Source: Leuctra nigra
Lineage: Eukaryota > Arthropoda > Insecta > Plecoptera > Leuctridae
Reading direction: 5' to 3'
Assembly (NCBI GenBank): GCA_934045905.1
Contig: OW203769.1
Span: 28,963,899-29,027,898, forward strand
Length of the DNA: 64,000 nucleotides
Position numbers and translations under genes: made by a program. The first letter of the stretch is position 1. Each line of letters starts with the position of its first letter. Below the pieces are notes generated by a model. It saw nothing but the letters and a program-made list of their open reading frames with translations, ran no database searches and had not been told where the DNA came from. Positions 10,748-22,769 of this stretch are shown in pieces.

Positions 10748-12741
10748 TGACTATTCATTAGCTTCTCTTCATCCGCATTTCTTATCGCCTGTCATCAGTA
10801 TTATAATACCTAGTTCTTCGTGGAATAATACCTTAGACTAAATAAGATAATACTCATGAAAATATAGGAAATAATTATTAGTCACAATTGACCCAACCAT
10901 ATATGCATTCATCGTGGGTTGTTTTTGCATGATACAAAAACTGTGTGAAAAATATATACATTTGGAAAATACCTCATATTTCGCGTGTATGAGTGAGAAT
11001 GATGATGAAGAAAGAGAGTGTGGAAGATGGGAAGGAGGAGTTCGTGGTCTATTAACAAGATTTCCCAGAACAAGCCTCTCCACTGATGATTTGAGGAAAC
11101 CACGAGACGCCGTCATGCTAAAGGTCAGGAAGGTCAGATGGAAACGAAGGATGTTGAATTTCTGACATCTCAACTTGCAGTGAATCCAACGAGAAGATTC
11201 CTTTCCTTTGGGATGAAGGATTTTGCAAGGATGCTGGATTCCTGGGGAATAGGCTCCACAAGAACAGACTCCCCCTCCCCCATCCATCTGTCCCCCCCCC
11301 CCCCGACCAAGCTAGATTTTATTTGGAAGTTGGTAAAGCGAGATGAAAGTTCAAACGAGCAGGCAATGTTGTAACGAACCTCACCAAAATACTAAAATCA
11401 ACAAAAAACTGGCAGGTGAAGTCAAGCAGCAATTATACTTTGCCTTGAGGATAAAAACTTGCAAGAAAACCACTTGTTATACAGACATTTCCTTTTCGAC
11501 TGTCGATCCAAAGAGTGTGGTTGCACGCATTCGCCAAATATAGGACTTCCATTGTCCGGGTGCCGCAGGGCTCAATGCTCGGACCTTTGTCGGGGTGCCG
11601 CAGGGCTCAATGCTCGGACCTTGCAGATCATCTTGTGATATTGTAATCTGCAGTGGCACATTTCCGTTTGCACTTCCATATCGGTATGACAGCTGTCCAT
11701 CTCAAAACGAATCAACAATAAATAAGGCATACAAATATCAAAGATTCTTCTGCGATTATCGGAAAGTGGCCAAATGTGTTTGATGTATTTTCTTTCTGAT
11801 CTTTTAGAATGATTTCAAATATAACTTGTCATTTATGGCATGTGGAGCACATTATCTAGATATCTTATACTCAAAATGTTTATAAACTGACCTTATTTTG
11901 CACATTTTCATCAGCCAATTTTTTGTATTGTTACAAACGCAATTTTCTTATAGCATCTGTACTTTTTGAAGGGAAAATTCACCGTCATTTGAAGTTGCGA
12001 AATTTCGTCATACTGATAAAACCGATATCTAATGTGGCCATTCTCGATAACTTATAGGAGACGAAAGATCTAATTTTGTTGTGCCTCTATTGCTCTTTTT
12101 CCACGAGTCATCTCTAATCTGTAATCTCTGTTGTTGTCCTTTTCCCCATTTCTTTGATCGAGCTGAAATATTGCCCACAATGTAGACACTTCGTAAATTT
12201 GTTGGTATTTACAAATATTTTATATGAACAAAATCGTCTTCTTTTCTTGATTAAACTTGTTTCATCATTTCATCAAGACCACATCGAGACCTACGGAATC
12301 TGAGAAGATCGTCAAATTGCTCGAATTTCACTCGTTTTCCTATAATAGTGAGTGGCATTGCAGGAGAAATTGTTGCTATAGCAGAGATAAACGAATCTGA
12401 CAGCATCCAGTCCTCATTTAGAACGATTACGCAAGACAGATATTCAAGTACAAGATGATAATAATAATATGTCATATTATCCCCATTCCTACTCATCTGA
12501 GAAGTGAGAAAAGAGGAGTTTCCTCTAAATGTCAAACTGAGTGCAGAACCTAGAGCGGCCCAGTGCGGCCAGTGGAAAACGCCATAAATCAGAGTAAATA
12601 AATCTCAAATGTGTTATTTGTGTTTTATAATATTTCAATATTATGTCAAAATGTATTTGTTGCGGTTATCTCCTGATGAAAATCGTTAAATAATCGGAAT
12701 ACGACAATTAATATTTTTAGCCTGGAAACATTAATATGACG
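10748..12741. other. Intergenic sequence with a tiny reverse-transcriptase relic
   Basis: No gene recognised. Near 11560-11625 a 34-bp segment is duplicated in tandem, and each copy can encode the RT motif VPQGSMLGP, so this is probably a scrap of a LINE. A C-run sits at 11284-11304. A 94-codon minus-strand frame (12535 down to 12251) resembles nothing I know. Confidence 0.35.
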
Positions 12742-13470
12742 CAGGGCCGGCTTTAGGCATAGGCGACGTACGCGACCGCGTACGGCGGCACATTCGGATA
12801 GCACTTTCAGCATTTTTTGAAAATTTACTATTTTGTGTCATCATGTTAAACAATATTCAAGCTCGGAAGAAATAAAATTATTTTTGGGGAAACGACGACT
12901 GATGTTTTGTAATGTATCCAAACAAATCTCGTTCATGTTATGTTAATACCTTCACCTAGATATGTTCCTGAACTTTTTGTTTGCGCATGAAAAATTACCA
13001 AGAAAAATTGAGTTCAATGTTGCAGTAATTTTACCAGAAACGCGTAGGTTTACTTCAAAATGACCATGAAATGTAAAAAATCCGGGAGCGTCCCCCCCAA
13101 AATCAGAACATCATCTAAGAAAGCAGCACATTTAAAATAATATGTGAACAAAAAAGTAAAAGAAAGAGGCAGATCATGTCGAAAACTTACCAATATGACT
13201 GGAATTAATTTTGGACATTGGTAATTTATATTTCCCAAAAATAACTAATCTGTGATTCAAAATTGCACCAAATCGAATGACCTTGAACCAAAATTTTCTC
13301 GGGGGCTGCGCCCCCGAACCCCCCTATTTCGTCTGTAAGTTTTCAAATTATTAAGAACGTGCCTTCCCCCCCCCCCCTCCTCACAATAGAAATGTCATCC
13401 TGCGTACGCCCTTGATAGGCGGCATTATCATTTTTCGCGTACATCAAGAATGTACCTTAAGCCGTCCCTG
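12742..13470. mobile_element. hAT-type non-autonomous element
   Basis: This 729-bp element has inverted ends CAGGGCCGGCTTTAGGC / GTACCTTAAGCCGTCCCTG. It is flanked by an exact 8-bp duplication, ATATGACG (12734-12741 and 13471-13478). CAGGGCCGGC-type ends and an 8-bp duplication indicate hAT. The interior has a second C/G-rich unit around 13070-13415 (GGGGGCTGCGCCCCCG motif, CCTGCGTACGCC end). That unit resembles the element at 23708, so this may be a nested or chimeric copy. Confidence 0.8.
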
Positions 13471-13509
13471 ATATGACGTCACTTTCAAGAAGATTATTGC
13501 ACAATATGT

Positions 13510-13880
13510 ATGTTTGATTCTGTCAGCGGAGCCAAGGGAAGGAAGATTCCCTCGGATCTCTTCTCATCAGCGCAGCGGACAATGAACGTGGAGCGCATCG
13601 CATTCTCTTGGGCCGTGATCTTGAACCTGAGTCACGACAGACTTGATGCCTTGCGATGCGACGTTGCCGGATCGCAGAGCGATTCAAATCGTTCGGTTTT
13701 TCGAACACTTTCGATTTCTTCCCGCACTCTCTTTGTTAGTGTTGCCGTGTTGCCTTGTCATCTGCGATGGAGGTGCCGGGCCCGTTGGCAGAATATCAAG
13801 GTGCGGGCGGGTGACCAACCGATTCATTGGTTGGTGACGGGGGGGGGGGGGGGGGGGGGGGTAAGGACTGGATGTCAGTA
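13510..13880. other. GC-rich island with a long poly-G run
   Basis: A GC-rich segment that ends in about 22 G residues (13840-13861). Overlapping frames are open on both strands (up to 123 codons), but they run into the poly-G or poly-Pro tract and show no family resemblance, so I do not call a gene. Confidence 0.3.
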
Positions 13881-13925
13881 AAAACCTCCTTGGGAAAAAC
13901 GTAAATTTGTGTGGTGTTTTACGTA

Positions 13926-14121
13926 CACTTGACAATTCATAAAACGGTATTTGAACGAAACGGATTGGCTGCTGGTCAGGTTCACTGACAATCAATCCTT
14001 ATTATCAATGAAATCAGAGCTCACTTAGGTACAAGAGGTAGATGATGAGTAAGTATAGACTTCATCAGATGATGCCATCACAATTTTTTCTTTCAAATAC
14101 AGTTTTATGAATTGTCGAGTG
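13926..14121. mobile_element. Tc1/mariner-type MITE, cluster member 1
   Basis: Ends CACTTGACAATTCATAAAAC and complement, flanked by TA (13924-13925 and 14122-14123). CACT-type ends at a TA duplication suggest Tc1/mariner. The interior resembles the next two MITEs although their ends differ. Confidence 0.65.
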
Positions 14122-14349
14122 TACCTACAAAAAACGTCAAACTATTCAAAAAACAAAAAAATATCCAACGGGCAAGGACTAGCACCCAAAGTGTAACATT
14201 TAAAAAAATTTGAATATTTTAACAAAATACACCTGAAAACGTCTCAAACTTGATTTCAATCAAAATTACAAAAAAACAAAAAACGCCCTGCGGGTGGGGA
14301 ACGCGACTCCCCACACCCCATCCCCTTTGATTTGACGATAGGTAATGTA

Positions 14350-14560
14350 CACTCGGCCAAACAAAACTTGAACGTTGACCAAATTTGAATGACTGCTGGT
14401 CATGTCCCATAACCAATCAAAGCTTGTTATTATCATTGAAATGTGAGGTCACCTACTAGAGTGAGACAATGAGATTGCTTAGACTGACTTCTGATGGTGC
14501 GATCTTACATTTATCAGCCTATCAGGTTTATTGAACGTTCAAGTTTTGTTTGGCCAAGAG
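14350..14560. mobile_element. Tc1/mariner-type MITE, cluster member 2
   Basis: Ends CACTCGGCCAAACAAAACTT and a similar complement, TA on both sides. Related copies with the same ends are at 21763-21977 (minus) and 28126-28345 (ends altered). The interior includes AGCTTGTTATTATCATTGAA and CTTCTGATGGTGC. Confidence 0.7.
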
Positions 14561-14728
14561 TACATTGCCAAGCAATGGAGCATTTTGTGTGGATCACTTT
14601 CCCTTTTATCCAAGTGACTTTCAGCTTCATGCTTTTACATGATTTTATTTTAGATATAGTAAATAGTAATCGGGGAATATCTGTAATCCAGAGTCAACAA
14701 AACAAAAGAACAGCAAACCCAACTATAA

Positions 14729-14822
14729 AGCTGGCTTTCCATTATCCGTCATCTTCCGTCAACGTCCGACACCGTCCGACGAAAACGATCACGTGACCCG
14801 TCTCGACAAATCCCTCGCCGTC
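14729..14822. repeat. Half of a CGTCCG-rich MITE
   Basis: A stretch rich in CCGTC and GTCCGAC repeats resembles the arms of the Harbinger-like MITE at 22016-22174 but has no matching second end. Probably a truncated relic. Confidence 0.3.
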
Positions 14823-14852
14823 CGAGATTTTTGGGGTACCATTTTACATGTA

Positions 14853-15064
14853 CACTCCCCCAAATAATAAACGGTACTCGAAAGAAAATGAATTGACTGA
14901 TTAAGGTTTGATGGCATCATCCCATGCAGTCAGTGCTAACGCATTATCTAACTCTTTTAGGTGAGCTCTGATTTCATTGATAATAACAAGGATTGATTGT
15001 CAAGGAACCGGCCCATGCAGCCAATACGTTTTGTACCAAGTACCGTTTATTATTTGGGGGAGTG
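14853..15064. mobile_element. Tc1/mariner-type MITE, cluster member 3
   Basis: Ends CACTCCCCCAAATAATAAAC and complement (about 26 bp), flanked by TA (14851-14852, 15065-15066). The interior again has the TGATGGCATCATC and TTGATAATAACAAG core shared with the other cluster members. Confidence 0.7.
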
Positions 15065-15399
15065 TACCATCTAGTCAAAACGTTGCTTCTAACATAACTA
15101 TAAAACACGATCAATATTTAAAAAAAAAACTATGAAGGCATACTTATACATAATGTACATCCCTTATGAATTGTATTATATTCCACACAGTCAACAAGAA
15201 TATGTTTTTCATTGAAACTCAGAAAAGCTGTCTATGCACTTTGGTACATAAATAAAACAATCCAGAAAGCGGTGGATTTCCCGATACATACCATCAATTC
15301 TGACAGTTCCAAACATTGAAAATGTCAATAAGTGCATAAATTATCAAATGGTTGGGATGAAAACTTGTAAAATAATAGAAAATGGTAGTCTTAATGTCC

Positions 15400-15655
15400 A
15401 TACAAAATATGAACTTAATCGAAACATTTTGATTTTCGACCAATCGGGAGATATTTTTATTTTCGAACCAATCAAATGACAGCTCTCAAAAACTATACAC
15501 GATTAAGTTAGAATGATATTAGTATGGTGCAAAATTTCAGCTCGATCGAATGAAAACCGTGGTACAAACACACACACAAAAAACACACACAAAAAACAGA
15601 GAAAGTGTCCAAAAGTGCAGAATGGAGACGCTCGTTCAAAAAATTAATTATTTTC
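15400..15655 (+). repeat. 3' part of the 930-bp interspersed repeat
   Basis: Shares the 'GCAAAATTTCAGCTCGATCG' segment, the A/CA-rich tract and the AGAGAAAGTG...GACGCTCG end with the fuller copy at 34021-34955. The 5' part is absent. Confidence 0.5.
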
Positions 15656-16250
15656 CTGTCTCGCTGGGTGTGTAAAATTATATTTCAAAAATGTGCCAAG
15701 TGATAACCCTAAGTTTGTCTTTCATCTAATCACGATTCTAATTTGGTAAGCGGGTTTGGTGTAAGGATTATATATTCAAAGGTTTGGTCTCCAATCGTAT
15801 TGGAAATTTCATAGTTTTGCGCGGTTTTGTTGAATAACCGGTGCCTAGATTTGGTATTTTTGGGTATTTTTGCTTCGGCACGAAGCAAAAATAGAAAATG
15901 CTACTAATATACAATCAGACAGATCATGTGAACATCCTATTAAAGTTACACCCACTTATGAAACAATTTTTCTCTCTCGATTTACTAAAACGGCCGAGCG
16001 CTTGCACCACGCATTTTTTTATCTTATGGGAGATTTGTGTTGGTTACGCTGAGCTCTCTACAACCGAGGAGGTTTAGCTAGGCAAGCAGTCAGTCAGCCC
16101 CCACGTCTGTTCTTCTCGCATATCGCTGTGCTTGCTGGACCCGGCCTACCTGAGTCGAGGACTGCATGCAGGTAATAGCGGGGCGGCTGAGGAATGCATG
16201 CTCTACTGCCGCGCTCAGGCAAGAAGCCCCTCTTCAAGCTGGCTTGCTGC
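15656..16250. other. Unassigned sequence before the satellite array
   Basis: AT-rich up to 16050, then about 200 bp of GC-rich, non-repeated sequence (16060-16250) leading into the satellite. No gene recognised. Confidence 0.3.
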
Positions 16251-19200
16251 ACCAGGTCGTTGAGGCTTTAGTACAGGAGGTGGTTACGTTCTTGCTTTGT
16301 GAAGTTGATACAAGTAAATGTATATAAGAGCTTGCTGGTCAAGAGGTAGGGAGGAGGTCGTTGAGGCTTTAGTACAGGAGGTGGTTACGTTCTTGCTTTG
16401 TGAAGTTGATACAAGTAAATGTATATAAGAGCTTGCTGGTCAAGAGGTAGGGAGGAGGTCGTTGTGGCTTTAGTACAGGAGGTGGTTACGTTGTTGCTCT
16501 CTGTATAAGAGCTTGCTGGTCAAGAGGTAGGGAGGAGGTCGTTGGGGCTTTAGTACAGGAGGTGGTTACGTTGTTGCTGTGTGAAGTTAATACAAGTAAA
16601 TGTATAAGAGCTTGCTGGTCAAGAGGTAGGGAGGAGGTCGTTGTGGCTTTAGTACAGGAGGTGGTTACGTTGTTGCTTTGTGAAGTTGATACAAGTAAAT
16701 GTATAAGAGCTTGCTGGTCAAGAGGTAGGGAGGAGGTCGTTGGGGCTTTAGTACAGGAGGTGGTTACGTTGTTGCTTTCTGTATAAGAGCTTGCTGGTCA
16801 AGAGGTAGGGAGGAGGTCGTTGTGGCTTTAGTACAGGAGGTGGTTACGTTGTTGCTGTGTGAAGTTGATACAAGTAAATGTATATAAGAGCTTGCTGGTC
16901 AAGAGGTAGGGAGGAGGTCGTTGGGGCTTTAGTACAGGAGGTGGTTACGTTGTTGCTGTGTGAAGTTAATACAAGTAAATGTATAAGAGCTTGCTGGTCA
17001 AGAGGTAGGGAGGAGGTCGTTGTGGCTTTAGTACAGGAGGTGGTTACGTTGTTGCTTTGTGAAGTTGATACAAGTAAATGTATAAGAGCTTGCTGGTCAA
17101 GAGGTAGGGAGGAGGTCGTTGGGGCTTTAGTACAGGAGGTGGTTACGTTGTTGCTGTGTGAAGTTAATACAAGTAAATGTATAAGAGCTTGCTGGTCAAG
17201 AGGTAGGGAGGAGGTCGTTGTGGCTTTAGTACAGGAGGTGGTTACGTTGTTGCTTTGTGAAGTTGATACAAGTAAATGTATAAGAGCTTGCTGGTCAAGA
17301 GGTAGGGAGGAGGTCGTTGGGGCTTTAGTACAGGAGGTGGTTACGTTGTTGCTTTCTGTATAAGACCTTGCTGGTCAAGAGGTAGGGAGGAGGTCGTTGT
17401 GGCTTTAGTACAGGAGGTGGTTACGTTGTTGCTGTGTGAAGTTAATACAAGTAAATGTATAAGAGCTTGCTGGTCAAGAGGTAGGGAGGAGGTCGTTGTG
17501 GCTTTAGTACAGGAGGTGGTTACGTTGTTGCTTTGTGAAGTTGATACAAGTAAATGTATAAGAGCTTGCTGGTCAAGAGGTAGGGAGGAGGTCGTTGGGG
17601 CTTTAGTACAGGAGGTGGTTACGTTGTTGCTGTGTGAAGTTGATACAAGTAAATGTATATAAGAGCTTGCTGGTCAAGAGGTAGGGAGGAGGTCGTTGGG
17701 GCTTTAGTACAGGAGGTGGTTACGTTGTTGCTTTGTGAAGTTGATACAAGTAAATGTATAAGAGCTTGCTGGTCAAGAGGTAGGGAGGAGGTCGTTGTGG
17801 CTTTAGTACAGGAGGTGGTTACGTTGTTGCTGTGTGAAGTTGATACAAGTAAATGTATAAGAGCTTGCTGGTCAAGAGGTAGGGAGGAGGTCGTTGGGGC
17901 TTTAGTACAGGAGGTGGTTACGTTGTTGCTGTGTGAAGTTGATACAAGTAAATGTATATAAGAGCTTGCTGGTCAAGAGGTAGGGAGGAGGTCGTTGGGG
18001 CTTTAGTACAGGAGGTGGTTACGTTGTTGCTTTGTGAAGTTGATACAAGTAAATGTATAAGAGCTTGCTGGTCAAGAGGTAGGGAGGAGGTCGTTGTGGC
18101 TTTAGTACAGGAGGTGGTTACGTTGTTGCTGTGTGAAGTTGATACAAGTAAATGTATAAGAGCTTGCTGGTCAAGAGGTAGGGAGGAGGTCGTTGGGGCT
18201 TTAGTACAGGAGGTGGTTACGTTGTTGCTTTGTGAAGTTGATACAAGTAAATGTATATAAGAGCTTGCTGGTCAAGAGGTAGGGAGGAGGTCGTTGGGGC
18301 TTTAGTACAGGAGGTGGTTACGTTGTTGCTGTGTGAAGTTAATACAAGTAAATGTATAAGAGCTTGCTGGTCAAGAGGTAGGGAGGAGGTCGTTGTGGCT
18401 TTAGTACAGGAGGTGGTTACGTTGTTGCTTTGTGAAGTTGATACAAGTAAATGTATATAAGAGCTTGCTGGTCAAGAGGTAGGGAGGAGGTCGTTGGGGC
18501 TTTAGTACAGGAGGTGGTTACGTTGTTGCTTTCTGTATAAGAGCTTGCTGGTCAAGAGGTAGGGAGGAGGTCGTTGTGGCTTTAGTACAGGAGGTGGTTA
18601 CGTTGTTGCTTTGTGAAGTTGATACAAGTAAATGTATAAGAGCTTGCTGGTCAAGAGGTAGGGAGGAGGTCGTTGGGGCTTTAGTACAGGAGGTGGTTAC
18701 GTTGTTGCTGTGTGAAGTTAATACAAGTAAATGTATATAAGAGCTTGCTGGTCAAGAGGTAGGGAGGAGGTCGTTGGGGCTTTAGTACAGGAGGTGGTTA
18801 CGTTGTTGCTGTGTGAAGTTGATACAAGTAAATGTATATAAGAGCTTGCTGGTCAAGAGGTAGGGAGGAGGTCGTTGGGGCTTTAGTACAGGAGGTGGTT
18901 ACGTTGTTGCTGTGTGAAGTTGATACAAGTAAATGTATAAGAGCTTGCTGGTCAAGAGGTAGGGAGGAGGTCGTTGGGGCTTTAGTACAGGAGGTGGTTA
19001 CGTTGTTGCTGTGTGAAGTTAATACAAGTAAATGTATAAGAGCTTGCTGGTCAAGAGGTAGGGAGGAGGTCGTTGTGGCTTTAGTACAGGAGGTGGTTAC
19101 GTTGTTGCTTTGTGAAGTTGATACAAGTAAATGTATAAGAGCTTGCTGGTCAAGAGGTAGGGAGGAGGTCGTTGAGGCTTTAGTACAGGAGGTGGTTACG

Positions 19201-20285
19201 TTGTTGCTGTGTGAAGTTGATACAAGTAAATGTATATAAGAGCTTGCTGGTCAAGAGGTAGGGAGGAGGTCGTTGGGGCTTTAGTACAGGAGGTGGTTAC
19301 GTTGTTGCTGTGTGAAGTTGATACAAGTAAATGTATAAGAGCTTGCTGGTCAAGAGGTAGGGAGGAGGTCGTTGGGGCTTTAGTACAGGAGGTGGTTACG
19401 TTGTTGCTGTGTGAAGTTAATACAAGTAAATGTATAAGAGCTTGCTGGTCAAGAGGTAGGGAGGAGGTCGTTGTGGCTTTAGTACAGGAGGTGGTTACGT
19501 TGTTGCTTTGTGAAGTTGATACAAGTAAATGTATAAGAGCTTGCTGGTCAAGAGGTAGGGAGGAGGTCGTTGAGGCTTTAGTACAGGAGGTGGTTACGTT
19601 GTTGCTGTGTGAAGTTGATACAAGTAAATGTATATAAGAGCTTGCTGGTCAAGAGGTAGGGAGGAGGTCGTTGGGGCTTTAGTACAGGAGGTGGTTACGT
19701 TGTTGCTTTGTGAAGTTGATACAAGTAAATGTATATAAGAGCTTGCTGGTCAAGAGGTAGGGAGGAGGTCGTTGGGGCTTTAGTACAGGAGGTGGTTACG
19801 TTGTTGCTGTGTGAAGTTGATACAAGTAAATGTATATAAGAGCTTGCTGGTCAAGAGGTAGGGAGGAGGTCGTTGTGGCTTTAGTACAGGAGGTGGTTAC
19901 GTTGTTGCTGTGTGAAGTTGATTCAAGTAAATGTATATAAGAGCTTGCTGGTCAAGAGGTAGGGAGAAGGTCGTTGGGGCTTTAGTACAGGAGGTGGTTA
20001 CGTTGTTGCTTTGTGAAGTTGATACAAGTAAATGTATATAAGAGCTTGCTGGTCAAGAGGTAGGGAGGAGGTCGTTGTGGCTTTAGTACAGGAGGTGGTT
20101 ACGTTGTTGATTTGTGAAGTTGATACAAGTAAATGTATAAGAGCTTGCTGGTCAAGAGGTAGGGAGGAGGTCGTTGAGGCTTTAGTACAGGAGGTGGTTA
20201 CGTTGTTGCTTTGTGAAGGAAGTTGATACAAGTAAATGTGTATAAGAGCTTGCTGGTCAAGAGGTGAGGAGGTCGTTGTGGCTGC
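16251..20285. repeat. Satellite array of about 40 units of 99 bp
   Basis: Head-to-tail units containing GGCTTTAGTACAGGAGGTGG and AGAGCTTGCTGGTCAAGAGG. The common unit is 99 bp. A 101-bp variant has an extra AT (TGTATATAAG for TGTATAAG), and a few shorter units (about 74 bp) lack the GAAGTTGATACAAGTAAA segment (near 16500, 16780, 17355 and 18535). Higher-order periods are visible: 299 bp in 17653-18260 and 398 bp in 18832-19637. Because 99 is a multiple of three, frames stay open for several units, but the 101-bp variant repeatedly breaks them. I therefore read this as satellite DNA, not a protein gene. Confidence 0.95.
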
Positions 20286-21762
20286 CTTGCAAGAGAAATT
20301 AGAGTAAATTGACATTGATCTAGTACGAATTGATATTAAGAATGCCATGCCAATAAACAATAAAATAATAATAATTTCTTGTGCAAAGATATGAATTTGA
20401 TAACAAATTAGGAATACAAATTCTATTTCATAACGTAGCATTGCTCTTCAAATACTTTTTTCTAGTGGTAGAAACTAAGCATTAATGTTAATCCCCTCAT
20501 TTACTCAATGTGTTTCCTTCTTGTTATCAAATCAGTAGAAATAATTATACAATTAATTTTATAATGCTAGAAAGAATTAAATTTTGTGACGTCAGATTCT
20601 GATGTTATTACGCAAATAGCAGGCGTGTAGGAACTTTGTTTTGAGTGGCGGTCAAAATTATCGGGGATATTGTATGTGAAGAAAGGGTTGATGATGAAGT
20701 ATGATACCGGTCGCCCTGGGGCCACAGTAGGGAACCTTCTCATCATTTGCCTAACCCACGGCAGAACCTCAGTCAGAAAGGACGGCCCCAGGATTCGAAC
20801 CAGGGTCCTTTCAAGTGGAGTAAAGAATTGGATCTATTTTATTACTTCTTACTGCCATCTCGTCGTTTACAATTGCCAAGGTAAGGGATTAAATTATGGA
20901 AATTTTATGTGATGGCCAATAAACTTTTAACGCTTTTTATCACAGAAGAAACATGAATAATAAAACATCCAGCACTTAGATTGAATATAACATCTGTACC
21001 TCATAGGTAGAAAGCCCGAAGTCTATTTCAATGAATCCTCAAAACCATGTAATTCTGTGTTCATAAAATCATATTATTTTTTATGGTGAATGAGCCATTG
21101 TGTAAGAGAATACTTCAATATACTGTAGGTATTTGTTGACTTCAATCATTAGCAATTGATAAAGCTTGATTACATCATTCCAAAAGTGTGCAACGCAGAT
21201 TGGAGAAAATGGACTTCGGCCCTGCCTTTTACTTTCTGATGAATACAGAAATATTTACCCAAGTTCCTTTTGCTTTCCTCTAAAACAGGGAGTACCAAAC
21301 GCTGAAGGAACTATTCCAACGCGTTCCAAGAAAGTAACCTAGCACATTGTCGTGATAGATGAACAAGGTTGCTAGAAACACACACTTACAGGCCGATTCA
21401 CACTAGAAACTTTTAATTGATCGAATTGGTTCTGCTCGAACGCCGAGTCGAACAGCAAAGAAAACTTTGAGAAATGTACTTCTCTAAATCACACATAAGA
21501 CTTTAAATTCGATTAGGTTTCTTTAGTAATTTCCTCAGTCGCGAAACAAATGTTTTGGGGTAATCTACTACCTATGAGTACCTCCTTCCCATCACCCTTC
21601 TGATTCAGCTCAGAAGAGTGCTACATACAATCCAAGTCTGCCTGTGCCAACTTGCTCCACTCAATGTTGATGGCATTCATAACTACATGGTCGAGAAAAC
21701 CTGCTACTGGAAGCCTACACCTTCAATCAATTACACTGAGCTTAAGGAGTAGTTTGAAGGTA
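20286..21762. other. Intergenic sequence, no gene recognised
   Basis: AT-rich DNA with one candidate tRNA-derived SINE (20697-20850) and a single unpaired MITE-like end near 21391 (GGCCGATTCACACTAG). Confidence 0.35.
20697..20850 (-). repeat. Possible tRNA-derived SINE
   Basis: On the minus strand GGTTCGAATCC (about 20793-20803), a strict pol III B box, follows a tRNA-like 3' half. A convincing A box is missing and no second copy is seen in the window. Confidence 0.3.
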
Positions 21763-21977
21763 CACTTGGCCAAACAAAACTTGAACATTCAATAAATCTG
21801 ATAGGCTGATAAATGTAAAATCGCACCATCAGAAGTCAGTCTAAGCGATCTCATTGTCTCACTCTAGTAGGTGACCTCACATTTCAATGATAATAACAAG
21901 CTTTGATTGGTTATGTATGGGACATGACTAGCAGTCATTCAAATTTGGTCAAAGTTAAATTTTTGTTTGGCCGTGTG
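21763..21977 (-). mobile_element. Tc1/mariner-type MITE
   Basis: Reverse-orientation copy of the element at 14350-14560, with about 85-90 percent similarity by eye. Ends CACTTGGCCAAACAAAACTT, TA on both sides (21761-21762, 21978-21979). Confidence 0.75.
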
Positions 21978-22015
21978 TACATTTATAGGACCTTTGTTAA
22001 AACATGGGAGGCTTA

Positions 22016-22174
22016 AGGCCGATGCACAATTGACGCAGACGGACGACGGAGACAATGTTAAAGTTGTCGTCCGTCCGCGTCCGATTGTGAACAGCCAGAG
22101 TGAATATGTCATACCTAAACATCGTATCCGTCGTCCGTCCGCGTCGTCCGTCTGCGTCAATTGTGCATCGGCCT
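22016..22174. mobile_element. PIF/Harbinger-type MITE
   Basis: This 159-bp element has perfect 30-bp inverted ends beginning AGGCCGATGCACAATTGACG. It is flanked by TTA on both sides (22013-22015 and 22175-22177). A 3-bp TTA/TAA duplication is characteristic of PIF/Harbinger. Confidence 0.8.
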
Positions 22175-22177
22175 TTA

Positions 22178-22689
22178 TACGTACGAACACACGGTGCATT
22201 TAAATTGGGAGGCAAGGCAACTTAAATGATCCCATAAAGTGAGCGTTTAGAAGTAAGATGAAATAATTTAGAACGTCAATACCTAAGTATCACGAAATAT
22301 TTTATTTATTTCATTATAATCACTTTATACAATAAATCAATAAACAATTAATAATAATCCATAGGACTAATTGTACTACTGTACGAGAGACGGGGGAATA
22401 GAATGTACATAAATATGTTGCATTTCTGGGAATTTTGTAAGTTTTCCGCTCTCAAGCTGTCAAGCTTCAAAAGTGTGTCATATTGCACAATTTTCTCAAG
22501 TTATATTATTGAAATATTTATAACACAAAACATTAATACAATACCTTGAAAAGATTTTAATTTATTTTAGAGTTTTAAGTGGTCTGTTCATCTCTCATCT
22601 GGTTCCAAAATAAACACATTAAACACATCAAATTATCATGATTAGGATTTACTAGACAAAGTCAAGCAGACTCTTAATAACTTGATGTG
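22178..22689. other. Spacer downstream of membrin
   Basis: AT-rich. Near 22386-22420 there is a lone end of the GAGAGACGGGGGAATAGAAT family seen at 5404. No gene. Confidence 0.4.
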
Positions 22690-22695
22690 TTTATT
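22690..22695 (-). terminator. Candidate poly(A) signal of membrin
   Basis: AATAAA on the minus strand, about 75 nt past the membrin stop codon. This is a normal distance for a short 3' UTR. Confidence 0.5.
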
Positions 22696-22769
22696 TTATA
22701 ATTCCTTGAAAGGGGGAGCTTAGGAGCTTCTCAGCGTTTATAAAAGTACCTCATGAGAACGTGTGTTTA

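Noticed and set aside
10838..11287. 149-codon minus-strand frame
   Set aside because: Low-complexity, Ser/His/Phe-rich composition. The plus strand is also open here, and there is no recognisable domain or splice support.
12251..12535. 94-codon minus-strand frame
   Set aside because: No family recognised, no splice or promoter context. Kept only as a note in the intergenic entry.
13510..13881. 123-codon plus-strand frame
   Set aside because: Runs into a poly-G (poly-Gly) tract, overlaps equally long frames on the other strand and has no family features.
16562..20226. Multiple plus-strand open frames of 64-161 codons encoding a 33-residue repeat
   Set aside because: They follow from a 99-bp satellite unit being divisible by three. 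Every 101-bp unit shifts frame into a stop, and starts fall at the same satellite position.
16251..20285. CRISPR-like regular array
   Set aside because: There are no unique spacers. The whole 99-bp unit is repeated, and the DNA is from an animal.
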